From contig JAPOXD010000007.1 in NCBI GenBank assembly GCA_026707285.1, positions 1-64,000 on the forward strand: a DNA stretch of 64,000 bases, read 5' to 3'. Each line of letters begins with the position of its first letter. The stretch's first letter is position 1. Positions 50,706 through 61,600 of the stretch are shown here, in pieces. The position numbers and the translations under genes were made by a program. The DNA is from Chloroflexota bacterium. Lineage in GTDB: Bacteria > Chloroflexota > UBA11872. Under the pieces are notes generated by a model. The model worked only from the letters and a program-made list of their open reading frames with translations, ran no database searches and was not told the origin of the DNA.

Positions 50706-51737
50706 CTATTCGGCGGTCAATTCCTCCGCGTAGGCGAAAATCAGCGGCGTGCCGCCGGTGTGCATGAACGCAACGGCGTCCTGCTCCGTCAGTTCCCCGC
50801 TGCGCATGTCGTCCAGTAGCGCCGCGAACGCTTTGGCCGTGTAGACCGGCTCCAGGAACACGCCCTCGGTGCGCGCGAGCAGCTTGATGGCCTCGATGCC
50901 GTCCGGCGTGGCCCCCGCATATTTCGGTCCCATGTACGCGTCGGTGTTCGAAATCTCGGCGGCATCGAGCGTCAGGTCCAGGCCCAGAAACTCCGCCGTC
51001 ATGTTCGCCATCCGGGCCTGCTCGGGCGTGCGCCCGCCGGGCACGCGCAGCGGCGTGAATCCCCGGATCTGCAGGTCCAGGCCAAGCGCCCGCACGCCAA
51101 GCTCCAGCCCGGCCTGCGTGCCCCCGCCGGACGCGACGTAGACGTGGCTTAGCGACACGCCGCGCTCGGTCGCCTGCTCCACGGTTTCAATCAGGCACTC
51201 GACGTATCCGACGGCGGTGAGCGGGCTGTAGCCGACGATGTAGGGACGGCGTCCGTTGGCGCGCAGCTCGCGCTCGACCCGATCCATCTCCTCCTCGACG
51301 CCGAACATCTCGTCGCTGTCCACCTGCCGCACGTCGGCGCCCAGCAGCTCGGTGAGCAGGCGGTTGCCCTGGCGGTCGTCGCCGTGGATGCCGCGGTTCA
51401 GCACCAGCACCACGTCCAGCCCGGCCTTGCGCGCGGCCGCCGCGCACTGGCGCGCATGGTTGGACTGGCGCACGCCGCCGCCCCACATGATCAGGTCGCA
51501 CCCCTGCTGTAGGGCGTCGGCCACCTCGAACTCGAACTTGCGATTCTTGTTGCCGCCCAGGGCGCTATGCGTCAGGTCGTCGCGCTTGATGAAGACGCGC
51601 GGCCCGCCAATCGCCTGCCGCAGATTGGTCAACTCCTCGAACGGCGTCGGCAAATCAGTGAGGTGAAAGCGCGGCAGGGCCGCAATCCGCCGCCGCAGAT
51701 CGGCCACCGACACGGGCACAGGATCGCGGGTGGTCAT
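50706..51737 (-). CDS. D-cysteine desulfhydrase / ACC deaminase family PLP enzyme
   Basis: A 343-aa fold-type II PLP enzyme. FHLTDLPTPFEELTNLRQAI, VFIKRDDLTHSALGGNKNRK (PLP Lys in GGNKNRK), MWGGGVRQSNHARQCAAAAR, HVYVASGGGTQAGLELGVRA (phosphate loop) and AFMHTGGTPLIFAY are family signatures. It should split D-cysteine or related D-amino acids to pyruvate, ammonia and sulfide. Near a D-aminoacylase, so D-amino acid use is a theme (inference). Confidence 0.9.
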   Translation of the reverse strand: MTTRDPVPVSVADLRRRIAALPRFHLTDLPTPFEELTNLRQAIGGPRVFIKRDDLTHSALGGNKNRKFEFEVADALQQGCDLIMWGGGVRQSNHARQCAAAARKAGLDVVLVLNRGIHGDDRQGNRLLTELLGADVRQVDSDEMFGVEEEMDRVERELRANGRRPYIVGYSPLTAVGYVECLIETVEQATERGVSLSHVYVASGGGTQAGLELGVRALGLDLQIRGFTPLRVPGGRTPEQARMANMTAEFLGLDLTLDAAEISNTDAYMGPKYAGATPDGIEAIKLLARTEGVFLEPVYTAKAFAALLDDMRSGELTEQDAVAFMHTGGTPLIFAYAEELTAE

Positions 51738-51844
51738 GCGTGCATATTCCAGATTTCGCAGGCCTCAAGTATGCGACGCGCCCCTGCCGGGCGCGTAAAG
51801 CCGATGGAGTATGCTACGCGCACCCGCCGGGCCGGTTGCGCCGC

Positions 51845-51921
51845 GGGCGCGTAGCTCAGCTGGTTAGAGCGCCACGTTGACATCGTGGAGGTCAGAGGTT
51901 CGAGTCCCCTCGCGCCCACCA
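51845..51921 (+). tRNA. tRNA-Val (anticodon GAC), copy 1
   Basis: 77 nt. Acceptor GGGCGCG/CGCGCCC, D-arm GCTCAGCTGGTTAGAGC, anticodon stem CCACG/CGTGG with loop TTGACAT (GAC), T-loop TTCGAGT, encoded CCA. Identical to copy 2. The 107 bases upstream contain a duplicated AGTATGC(G/T)ACGCGC motif that may be part of its promoter region. Confidence 0.95.
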
Positions 51922-52019
51922 CCCTTGACAGATCCAAGAGCCTGAAAACGTCGGCTATGCAGGCGGTATTTCGTGCCGGCTACGCGAATTTCGCGGGCAC
52001 ATAGCGGAGGCGTGCAGAT

Positions 52020-53084
52020 ATGGCCAATGCCGCACGAATTGGAAAAGTCCAAACTGTCCTGGGCTTGATATGCGGCGACGAGCTGGGCATTACCTTGCCT
52101 CACGAACACCTGCTCGTCGATCTGTCCTGCGCCTTTGCGCTGCCCGCCGCGGCGAGCCAGCGAGGGCGGGCCTACGAGCCGGTCGGCATCGAGAATCTGG
52201 GCTGGTTGCGCTATCACTCCTTCGAGAATCTGGACAACCTGCGCCTGCTGGACGAGCGCGAAGCCATCGACGAAGCCCTGCTCTTCAAAATGGCGGGCGG
52301 TAAGAGCATCGTCGACTGCACCATCAACGGCGTCGGCCGCGACCCGGAAGGCCTGGCGCGGATCGCCCGCTCCACGGGGCTCAACATCATCATGGGATCC
52401 GGCTATTACACGGCCCCGAGTCATCCCCCCGAGCTTGCCGCGAAGAGCGAGGATGAGGTCTTTGCGGAGATCGTCCGGGACATCGAAATCGGCGTCGGCG
52501 ACAGCGGCGTCAAGGCCGGCATCGTCGGCGAGATCGGCTGCTCCTGGCCGCTGGAGGACAACGAGCGCAAGGTGCTGCGCGCCGCCGCCCGGGCGCAGCA
52601 GCACACCGGCGCATGCCTCAGCATTCATCCGGGCCGCAACCGCGCCGCACCCTTCGAAATCGTGGAAATCGTCTCCGCCGCCGGCGCCGATCTGAGCCGC
52701 GTCATCATGTGCCATATCGACGTCCGCCTACGCACTCCCGAGGAGCGCCTGCGACTGGCGCGGACCGGGTGCTACCTCGAATACGACGTCTTCGGTTGGG
52801 AGGGCCACTTCCCCTCCTACTGGACCGCCGACGATTACATGGATATCCCCAACGACACCCAGCGCATCTACGAGATCCTGGCGCTGATGGAGGCGGGCCA
52901 CCTCGAGCAGATCCTGGTTTCACAGGACATTTGCCGCAAGTCGACGCGGGTTCGCTACGGTGGCTGGGGCTTTCCCCACATCTTGAACTATGTGGTGCCG
53001 ATGATGCGGCAACGAGGCTTCGACCAACAGCAGATCGACACCATCCTGATCGAGAATCCGAAGCGCATTCTCGGCTTTGTTTGA
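52020..53084 (+). CDS. Phosphotriesterase-related metal hydrolase
   Basis: A 354-aa amidohydrolase-superfamily protein of the phosphotriesterase/lactonase group. LGITLPHEHLLVDLSC gives the H-x-H site, AGIVGEIGCSWPL has Glu in the place of the carboxylated Lys found in true PTEs, then CLSIHPGRN and VIMCHIDVR (His ligands) and ILVSQDICRKS (Asp). Such proteins often act as lactonases or on unknown phosphate-less esters. It is the only gene between two identical tRNA-Val genes, which suggests insertion or duplication around the tRNA. Confidence 0.88.
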   Translation: MANAARIGKVQTVLGLICGDELGITLPHEHLLVDLSCAFALPAAASQRGRAYEPVGIENLGWLRYHSFENLDNLRLLDEREAIDEALLFKMAGGKSIVDCTINGVGRDPEGLARIARSTGLNIIMGSGYYTAPSHPPELAAKSEDEVFAEIVRDIEIGVGDSGVKAGIVGEIGCSWPLEDNERKVLRAAARAQQHTGACLSIHPGRNRAAPFEIVEIVSAAGADLSRVIMCHIDVRLRTPEERLRLARTGCYLEYDVFGWEGHFPSYWTADDYMDIPNDTQRIYEILALMEAGHLEQILVSQDICRKSTRVRYGGWGFPHILNYVVPMMRQRGFDQQQIDTILIENPKRILGFV

Positions 53085-53099
53085 AGGCGGGTTGCGCGC

Positions 53100-53176
53100 G
53101 GGCGCGTAGCTCAGCTGGTTAGAGCGCCACGTTGACATCGTGGAGGTCAGAGGTTCGAGTCCCCTCGCGCCCACCA
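53100..53176 (+). tRNA. tRNA-Val (anticodon GAC), copy 2
   Basis: 77 nt, every base the same as copy 1 at 51845-51921, including CCA. Starts 15 bases after the phosphotriesterase-like stop. Confidence 0.95.
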
Positions 53177-53482
53177 CTTTCGGCCGAAGTGGACTGATCC
53201 GATAGCTCTTCGTTCCTAGGCGTCACCATTCCGAGGGCGGCGTCGTGGCCGACGATCGCCACCAATGTCGAGTTGGGGAGAGCAGCGCAGCGCACTGCCC
53301 CGATCCGGCACCGCGATAGTGCGGTTCAATCCTGCGACCCGACCATCGGCTCCGCCGCGCGCACCGTGGCGTTTGCCGCGGGTCGTCTCCGGCATCCTTT
53401 CGATGGGAACTGGGCTGCCCGATAGTCAGTAGCCGCGGAGCGATAAAATGCCACCAGTAGACATGTGTCAGACGAGCCACCG
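53177..53482. other. Gap upstream of the retropepsin pair
   Basis: No gene supported. TAAAAT at 53444-53449 within GCGATAAAATG may be the -10 box for the downstream pair, 34 bases before ATG 53483. Two minus-strand ORFs here are unlike proteins. Confidence 0.4.
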
Positions 53483-53800
53483 ATGAGTGATGTGAAGACG
53501 CCGGCCCAGACACAGGGAGAGGGAAGGGTGGCGAGCCCGCGCCGCCCACGTGAAGAGACGGCACGTCTCGGCAAGGTGTTGTACGAGCGGGACATTCGTC
53601 CGCGGGTCGAAGCCGACCACCACGGGGAGATCGTCGCCATCGACGTGGACAGCGGAAGCTGGGTCGTCGCCGAAGGCGAGATTGCCGCGGTGGATCGCCT
53701 GCGGGAAATGCGACCGAGCGCCGTGAATGTCTTGTGTGAGCGTGTCGGCTACCGCACGCTTCGCAGCTTTGGTGCAGGGTCCCGGCGGGGCGCCGGGTGA
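53483..53800 (+). CDS. Conserved partner of a small retropepsin-like protease
   Basis: A 105-aa protein. A basic, disordered N terminus (PAQTQGEGRVASPRRPREET) precedes a small domain: ARLGKVLYERDIRPRVEADH, HGEIVAIDVDSGSWVVAEGE, AAVDRLREMRPSAVNVLCER and VGYRTLRSFG. I know this kind of protein from Chloroflexota and cyanobacteria as the regular upstream neighbour of clan AA proteases; no function is established. ATG 53483 is used, GTG 53465 is also in frame. Its stop overlaps the protease start (GTGA), an arrangement like toxin-antitoxin operons. Confidence 0.65.
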   Translation: MSDVKTPAQTQGEGRVASPRRPREETARLGKVLYERDIRPRVEADHHGEIVAIDVDSGSWVVAEGEIAAVDRLREMRPSAVNVLCERVGYRTLRSFGAGSRRGAG

Positions 53801-54168
53801 TCGAGGGTGTGGTAAACGACGCCCATGAAGCGGTCGTGACCCTTTCCCTGCAAGGCCCCGACGGGCAGGCTCAGGACATTGAGGCGGTCATAGACACCGG
53901 CTACAGCGGCTTCCTGACCGTGCCGACCACGTTGGCGAAGGAACTCGATCTACCCTTCGCCTATATAGGCTGGGCGCTGCTGGCCAACGATGCTGAAGTG
54001 GCTTTCGACGTCCACGACGTCACGGTTTTGTGGGATGGCCGACCAAGACATGTCAAGGCCGATGCCGCCGGCAGCACTTCGCTCGTGGGCATGCTGCTGC
54101 TCGATAGGCACAACGTGAGCATCGAAGTCGAGCGCGGGGGCCGAGTCCTGATTGAGGCCAGGGAATAG
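53797..54168 (+). CDS. Clan AA (retropepsin-like) aspartic protease
   Basis: A 123-aa single-domain aspartic protease of the retroviral type. AVIDTGYSGFLTVPTTLAKE holds the D-T-G active site; later SLVGMLLLDRHNVSIEVERG is the hydrophobic-G segment and flap-proximal strand of the fold. It must work as a dimer because only one DTG is present. GTG 53797 overlaps the partner gene. No signal peptide, so cytoplasmic. Small size and coupling to a basic partner hint at a two-gene module; target unknown. Confidence 0.8.
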   Translation: MIEGVVNDAHEAVVTLSLQGPDGQAQDIEAVIDTGYSGFLTVPTTLAKELDLPFAYIGWALLANDAEVAFDVHDVTVLWDGRPRHVKADAAGSTSLVGMLLLDRHNVSIEVERGGRVLIEARE

Positions 54169-54360
54169 CCCGGCGGCGAGCCGGAACCGACGCAGTCGAT
54201 CAATGCTGCACAGAGGACTTGGGGAAGTGAACGGCCTGGATTTGTCGGTTCGAAAGGTCAGGTCGCAGACGTACGAGTTGGCCAATGGGCGAGGGCGTCT
54301 GCCTGAGCGAATCGAGAGCCTTCGATTTGATACTCGTGCCCGGGCTTTTGGCGAACGCTG

Positions 54361-55110
54361 ATGCCCGTTGACGGCCCGTTGTCCGGCAAAGTGGCGGTCG
54401 TCACCGGCGCGGGAAGGGGCATCGGCAGGGCGATTGCCGTCGCCTACGCCGCCGCCGGCGCCGCCGTGAGCTGCGTGGCCCGCACCGAGTCCGACATCGC
54501 CCAAACCGCAGCCGAAATCCAACGAGGGGGCGGGCCCGCGACGTTTGTTCAAGCGGACGTCACCAACTACGACTCAGTCCTCGAAGCATTCCGTGCCACC
54601 GTCGACGAGTTCGGTGGCATCGACATCGTCGTGATCAATGCGGGCGGCAATCTCGATCACAGCCCCGATGTGGAGCGTGGAAGCCCCGAGCAGTGGACGG
54701 GCACCGTGCAACTCAACCTCATCGGCTCCTACCACACGGCGAGAGCGGCGATTCCGCACCTGAAGGAGCGAGGCGCGGGGAAACTCATCGCGATAGGGTC
54801 GGGCCTGGGGCATCGCGGTAGGCCGGGCGAGTCGGCATACGCATCGGCGAAGGCCGGGCTTTCCATGCTCATCCGCGTGCTCGCCCTGGAACTCTGGCCG
54901 CACAACATCAGCGTCAACGAGCTTGTCCCCGGTCCCGTCCTCACGGACCGCGTCGCTCAATATGCCCAAGAACCAGGCTCGGTCTTCCAGGACGACAGCG
55001 AATGGGTCAAGACTCCGGAAGACGTTGTGCCGCTCGCCCTCTTCCTCGCCACGCAACCCGACAAGGGGCCCACCGGGCAGATGTACAGCCTCATGCGACG
55101 CGATGCGTGA
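54361..55110 (+). CDS. Short-chain dehydrogenase/reductase
   Basis: A 249-aa classical SDR. VAVVTGAGRGIGRAIAVAYA is the TGxxxGxG cofactor site, INAGGNL the NAG motif, and LIAIGSGLGHRG then YASAKAG hold catalytic Ser, Tyr and Lys. ALELWPHNISVNELVPGPVL is the typical post-active-site strand. Probably acts on a small alcohol or beta-ketoacyl substrate. Its stop is next to a degenerate tRNA-Val sequence. A 190-base gap upstream (54169-54360) holds nothing I recognise. Confidence 0.9.
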   Translation: MPVDGPLSGKVAVVTGAGRGIGRAIAVAYAAAGAAVSCVARTESDIAQTAAEIQRGGGPATFVQADVTNYDSVLEAFRATVDEFGGIDIVVINAGGNLDHSPDVERGSPEQWTGTVQLNLIGSYHTARAAIPHLKERGAGKLIAIGSGLGHRGRPGESAYASAKAGLSMLIRVLALELWPHNISVNELVPGPVLTDRVAQYAQEPGSVFQDDSEWVKTPEDVVPLALFLATQPDKGPTGQMYSLMRRDA

Positions 55111-55111
55111 C

Positions 55112-55170
55112 GCTGGTGAAACCGCCACGTTGACATCGTGGTGATCAGAGGGTTGGAGTCACCGCGCGTT
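55112..55170 (+). pseudogene. Degenerate tRNA-Val(GAC) fragment
   Basis: GCTGGT then GCCACGTTGACATCGTGG (anticodon arm unchanged) then GATCAGAG, AGTC, ACCGCGCG can be aligned to the tRNA-Val genes at 51845 and 53100. The 5' acceptor and D-stem are lost, partly because the SDR stop is at 55110. It cannot fold as a tRNA. Confidence 0.65.
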
Positions 55171-55252
55171 CCCCATGACGTGGTGAACGGCGGCCCCGGC
55201 CACTCGATCCGACCGCGGCGGCGTCCAGGGGGGCTATCCGGACAAGGGCATC

Positions 55253-55438
55253 ATGTCGCGGTACGCGACGGAGGCGACACGGCTGCGCGCAGATAAGAAC
55301 ATCGGTGTGGGCATCGCGCTCGGAGCTGGAGTCGGCGTAGGCATAGGCGCGGCCTTGGGCAACGTCGGCGTCGGCGTGGCAATTGGCGTTGCGCTGGGCA
55401 TCGCGCTCGCTGCCGGTTGGGCCCGACGTCGGCGCTAA
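55253..55438 (+). CDS. Small glycine-zipper membrane protein
   Basis: A 61-aa protein: a short charged N terminus (YATEATRLRADKNIGVG) followed by IALGAGVGVGIGAALGNVGV and GVAIGVALGIALAAG, two helices with G-x3-G spacing, then WARRRR. Small glycine-zipper proteins of this sort are widespread, function unknown. The gap 55439-55617 before the PKS shows no gene. Confidence 0.55.
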   Translation: MSRYATEATRLRADKNIGVGIALGAGVGVGIGAALGNVGVGVAIGVALGIALAAGWARRRR

Positions 55439-55617
55439 GGCTCATGCGAGCACGCGCCGGTCTAAGGGCGTTCGATCTTCGGTTATCGTTGGTCGTGGTC
55501 GGCCATCTCCGATGGGGTTCTCCCGGCCCTGAATGTCTCGACGATGGCGTCGGGGAGCCGACGTGCGAGGAAGCAATGAACCGGCATCGCGGCGGTAGCG
55601 GCGCCTGAGGGACGGAT

Positions 55618-58600
55618 ATGACGCGAGCAGACACGCCCCCTGAATCTCCCGCGGAACCCATCGCGATCGTGGGCATGGCGTGCCGGTTTCCGGGCGCGAG
55701 CGATCTGGATGCCTTTTGGCAGCTACTCCTCGATGGCGGAAACGCGGTAACGGAAGGGGTACCCGGTTCGGGCGTCGGACGCGTGGGCGAGATCATCCGC
55801 GATCCCGAATTCGATAACCCGGCCTGCCGCTTCGGCGCCTTTGTCGACGATATCGACCAGTTCGACGCCTCGTTCTTCCGCATATCACCGGTCGAGGCGG
55901 AGCTGCTGGACCCGCAGCAGCGCATGATGCTGGAAACGACGTGGCAGGCCCTCGAGGACGCGGCAATCGATCCGGCGCAGCTGATCGGCAGCCGCTCCGG
56001 CGTCTACACCGGGATCAGCAACGACGAGTACCGCATGCTGGTCGTGGACGCCAGCCGGCCCACCGAGGCTGCCGGAAGCCTCTACGCCCTCAGCGGCACC
56101 AACCTCAACGGCACCAGCGGGCGGGTCTCCTTTTTCCTGGGGCTGATGGGGCCGGCCAAGGCGGTCGACGCCGCCTGCGCGTCGGCCATGGTGGCGGTGC
56201 ACGACGCCGTGCAGGACCTGCAGTTCGGCAAGGCGGATCTGGCCATCGCCGGCGGCGTGCAGGCCATCCTGAACGGGCGCATCTACGAGCTGCGCGCCGA
56301 CGCGATGATGTTGTCGCCCGACGGCCAGTGCAAGACCTTCGACGCCTCGGCCAACGGCTACGTGCGGGGCGAAGGCTGCGGCGTGGTCGTGCTCAAGCGC
56401 CTGAGCGACGCCGAGGCCGACGGGGATCGCATCTGGGCGGTGATCAGAGGTTCGGCGGTCAATCACGGCGGCGCCAGCGTTGGTCTGACCGTCCCGCACA
56501 CGCCCGCGCTGGAACAGGTGATGGCGACCGCGCTGGCCGAAGCGGGCGTCCAACCGTCGGACGTCGACTACGTGGAGGCGCACGGCACCGGAACCGCCGT
56601 GGGCGATCCGATCGAGCTCGATGCGGTTGCCGCCGTCTACGGGCAAGGACGGAACGCCGACCGACCGCTGCTGATGGGTTCGGTGAAGACCAACCTGGGG
56701 CACCTGGAGTCCGCTGCCGGAGTCGCCGGACTGATCAAGGCCGCCCTGGTCGTGAAGCGAGGGGTGATCCCGAAACATCTGCATTTCCAGGACCCGAACC
56801 CGAGCTTCGACTGGGATCGCCAGCCGCTGCAGGTGACGGCGACCATGGCGGAGTGGCCGAGAGACCGCCGGCGGCCACGGCTGGCCGGGGTGAACTCCTT
56901 CGGGATATCCGGCACCAACGCCCACCTTGTGGTTGGCGAATACCCCGGCGCGAACGGCACGCCTAGCGAGGCAGGCTCGCCGACGGGCTCCGCGCAGGAT
57001 GTCGGGGCTTCGTTGCCGGCTTCTCTGGAGACTCTGCCGCTTCCGAAAGACGATCTCGTTCCGCGCCGAACCCGTAGCTTGCCCCTGTCGGGCAAGTCCG
57101 AGGACGCACTCAAGGACGTCGCCAAGCGATATCTGTCGTGGGTTGACGAAAGCGCCGACGACGCGGCCTTGGCGGATGCGGCATGGACGGCGGGGGTTGG
57201 ACGGAGCCATTTCGATCACCGGGCAGGGGCCGTGTTCCACGACGCCAAATCGTTGCGAGTTCGGCTCGCCGCGTTGTCGGGCTCGGACGCGGGGGCGGAG
57301 CCGCGTTCGCCGTCCACCGTGGCGTTTGTCTACACCGGACAGGGCAGCCAGTGGGTCGGCATGGGACGGGCTCTCTACGAGACCGAGCCGGTGGCGCGCG
57401 CGGTGCTCGACCGCTGCGAGGCCGTGTTCCGCGTGGCGCGGGGCGCCTCGTTGCTGGACGTGATGTTCGGTCGAGACGGAGCCAGCGGGGACCTGGGCGA
57501 CACGGCCTGGGAGCAGCCGGCCCTCTATGCGCTGGAGTGCGCCCTGACGGCGCTGTGGGCAAGCGTGGGCGTGCGGCCCAGCGTGGTGCTGGGGCACAGC
57601 GTCGGGGAGATCGCGGCGGCGCAGGCGGCCGGCATCTTCAGCCTCGAGGACGGCATGCGCTTTGCCGCGGCGCGGGGCGCCCTCTTGTCCGATGTCAAGC
57701 CCGGCGCCATGGCCGCGATCTTCGCCCCGGCGGCGCGGGTGGCGGCGGAAGTCGAGGCGCTGAACGCGGCGTCCAACGGCGTCGAGCTGAGCATCGCGGC
57801 GGACAACGGCGCCCACATGGTGGTCAGCGGTCCGGCCGCGGGCATTGATGCCGTCCTGGAGCGCGCCGAGTCCGAGGGCCTCCGGGCACGACGGCTCAAC
57901 ACGACCCGCGCCTTCCACAGCGCCCTGGTCGAGCCGGCCCTGGATGGGCTGGAAGCGTCCCTGGACGGCGTGACGATCGAGACGCCCACGCTCGCGGTTA
58001 TCAGCAACCTCACCGGCCGGGCGGTGGAGCCGGGCATGGCGCTCGACTCAGCCTACTGGCGGCGTCACGCCCGTCAGCCGGTGGCGTTCGCCAGCGGCGT
58101 GCGAGCGATGGCGGACCTCGGGGTGGACCTGGTGCTGGAGATTGGCCCGCACGCGGTGCTGGGACCCATGACCACGCTGGCCTGGCCGGACGACGCCGCC
58201 GACGCGCCGGTCGCGCTTGCCAGCCTCAGGCGCCCACCCAGGAACGGCGCTTCTTCGGAGCCGGAGACCGGCTTCGTCGACGCCGTCGCGGCAGTCTACG
58301 AAGCCGGACTGGACATTTCCTTCGAGGGGCTGTTCGTGGGCGAGGCCCGGCGCCGGGTTTCGCTGCCGAGCTATCCGTTCCAGCGCGAGCGCTACTGGCT
58401 CGACGCATCGAAGCAACGGCGAACCAGCGCCGGTCACCCATTGCTCGGCGTCCGCCACGAGTCCGCTCGCGGCGAGATTACCTTTGAGACGGAAATACTC
58501 CCGTCCGACCCGGCCTGGCTGCAGGACCACAAGGTCTTCGACCGGCTGGTGGCGCCGGGCGCGCTCTACGGCGCCATGGCGGCCTCCGCGTGTCTGGCCG

Positions 58601-61600
58601 AGGGCGGCGGCTCGATTGTCGTCGACGACATGCAGCTGCACAGCCCGTTGGTCTTCTCGGAGAAGGAGTCCGCCGACGACTCGGATGCCGCGGGCCGAAT
58701 GATCCAGGTCGTGCTCGACGCCGCCGAGCCGGCGTCCCCGCGCCCCGTGCAGATCTTCAGCAAGGGCTCCGAGCAGGAGTGGACCACGCACGTGGAATGC
58801 CGCGCGGCGCCGGACGCTCCGTTGCCGGAAGCGGGTGAACGGATCGATCTGGAAGCGCTCAAGGCCCGCCTGTCACCGGCCGACGTGCCGGCGTACTACA
58901 GCGCCAGGAGCGCGACCGGCGTCGACCTCGGTCCGTTGTTCCGCGCGCTGGGAAAGGCATGGTCCGGTCCCGGTGAGGCCTTGGCCGAGGTGGTGTTGCC
59001 GGAGGCCGTGGGCCGGAACCAACTCGACGTGCATCCGCTGGTGCTGGATGGCTGCTTCCAGGTCGTGGGCGTCGCGCGCAACGTGACCGGTGCGCCGGAC
59101 GAGGCCACCTATCTGCCGTTCGGCTGGGAGCGATTCTGGCTCAGAGGACGGCTGCCGGATCGCGTGCATTGCCACGTCCGCATGAGCGAGGCCGCGCGGG
59201 AGGCGGAAGCGGAATCGGAAGAGCCGCCGGAGGTCCTGAGCGGCGAGCTGCGGCTCTACGACCCCAGCGGCGTTCTCATCGGCGGCCTGAGCGGGTACAC
59301 CGTCAAGCGAGCCACCCGGGCGGCGCTGCTCGCGGCGGTTGAAGGCGTCGACGACCTGCTGTACGAGATCGCGTGGCGCGAGCGCGTGCTTCCACCCGGA
59401 ATCGAGTCCGCCGATTTCTTCCCGAGCCCGGCGGAAGTTGCGTCTGGATCACAGGTGTTCCCCGGCTATCTGACGGACGCCGGCGTCGATCCCGAAGGCC
59501 GGAACGCGCTGCTGGCCGATCTGGAGCGGTGGTCGCGGTCCCGCGCGCTCGAGACGCTCAAAGAATTGGGGTGGGAGCGCGTGGCCGGCGAGGTCGTGGA
59601 CCCCGAAGACCTGCGGGAACAACTGGGCGTCCTGCCGGAGCACCAGCGCGTCTTCCGCCGCATGTTCGAAATGCTCGCCAGCTCCGGGGTGGTGGAAGAG
59701 ACCGACGACGGCTTTGCGGTGGTCGTTGGGCCGGACGACCCGTTGCCGGAACACATGCCGCGCGACGTGGACGAGTTCGCCACGTGGATGGCGGAGACGT
59801 ATCCCGACGGCCAGATCGAGATCGGGCTCTTTCGGCGCTCGGGCCGCGCCCTGGCCGACGTGCTGCGCGGCAACGAGGACCCGCTGACGCTGCTGTTCAG
59901 CAGCGGCGAACCGACGGCGGCTGACCTCTACCTGAAGGCGCCCGTGGCGCGCGCCGCCAACCAGATGCTGTCCGAGGCCGTCCAAGCGTTGGTCGCCACA
60001 CTGCCCCAAGACCGGCGCCTGCGTGTGATCGAGGTGGGGGCGGGAACGGGTTCGGCCACGGCGTCCGTGCTGCCGGAGCTTCCGGACGGGCGATTCGACT
60101 ACACCTACACGGACATCTCGGCGGGCTTTTTCGCGGAGGCGGAAGCACGGTTCGGCAGCGACGGCATCGACTACCGCCCGCTGGATATCGAGCGGGACCC
60201 CGTGGCGCAGGGCTTCGACGCGCACGGCTATGACTTGCTGATCGCATCCAACGTGCTCCACGCCACCCGCTTTCTCCAAGAGACGCTGGCGCACTGCGCC
60301 GACCTGCTCGCGCCGTCGGGTCACCTGGTGGCGCTCGAAAACCTCCGCGGCCTGGGTTGGATGGACCTCACCTTCGGACAACTGGACGGCTGGTGGCGGT
60401 TCGCCGACGACTACCGTCCGCACCACGCCCTGGCGGAACCGTCGGTCTGGCGGCGCGCTCTCGGAGACGTGGGCTTCACGGGAGTGGAGGTCTTGGGCGT
60501 CGATGACTCCTTCACGTTCGAGATGCTGGATAAGGGCGTGATCGTGGCCCAGGGTCCCGCGCAGGTGGCTGAGGCCCCGGGTCTGTGGGTGTTGACGTCG
60601 GACCGCGGCGGCGTCGCGGACGAACTCGCCGCGTCGTTGGCGGCGCGCAACCAGACGGTCGTCCTCGCGGGCCAAGCGGCGGCGGAGAACGGCGCCTCGG
60701 CAGCCGGCGGCTCCATGATCGTCAAGACCGACGTGGACCCCGCGAGTCGCGAGTCGTGGCAATCACTGCTCGAAGGTCTGCCTGCGGACGTGCCGTTCAA
60801 CGGCGTCGTGCATCTCGCGGGGCTCGACGGCCACGGCCGGCAGGCGACGACCGACGAGATTGCCGAGGACGTGACCCGCGCGGGGGCGAGCGCGCTGGCG
60901 ATGGTGCAAGGTCTGGGCGACTCCGACGTCGTGCCGGAACGCGGCGTGTGGTTCGTCACGCGCGGAGCGCAGGTGCTCGAGCGTGAGCAGCGCGGACAGC
61001 TTGCCGGCGCGGTTCTCTGGGGCCTCGGCAAAGTCGTGACGCTGGAAGCGGCCCACTTGCAGCCGCGAATGCTCGATCTGGACCCCGGTGCCTCCGTGCC
61101 GCTGGCCGATCTCGTCAATGAGCTGCTGTATCCCGACCCGGAGAACCACATCGCCTACCGCTCGGGGAGTCGCCGCGTGGCGCGGCTGGTGCGGCCCGGC
61201 GCCGCCGGTGAGCGTCTGGAGTTGCCGGAGGACCCGGATTGGGTGCTGGCCCCGGACCGGAGCGGCATATTCGACAGTCCCGAGATCAAGCCGCTTCCCG
61301 TGCGTTCCCTCGAGCCGCGAGAAGTTCGCGTATCGGTCGAAGCCACCGGGCTCAACTTCTGGGACGTGTTCCGTTCGCTCGGCTTCATCGAGGAGGGCGA
61401 TCTGGGCCGGGAGATGTGCGGGCACATCCTCGACGTAGGTTCCGAGGTGTCGACCGTCTCCATCGGCGACCGCGTGGTCGGGTTGGGATTCGGTGCGTTC
61501 GGGCCGGAAATGATCACGCGCGAGGAATTGGTGGCGCCGGCGCCCGCGGGCATGTCCGTGTCGGCCCTGGCGACCATCCCGAGCGCGTACGTCTCGGCCG

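Noticed and set aside
53223-53640. Minus-strand ORFs upstream of the retropepsin pair
   Set aside because: No protein-like motif; one covers the partner gene's coding frame.
55885-57918. 677-aa minus-strand ORF opposite the PKS
   Set aside because: Antisense shadow of KS and AT domains; composition is Arg/His/Gly-rich without any domain.
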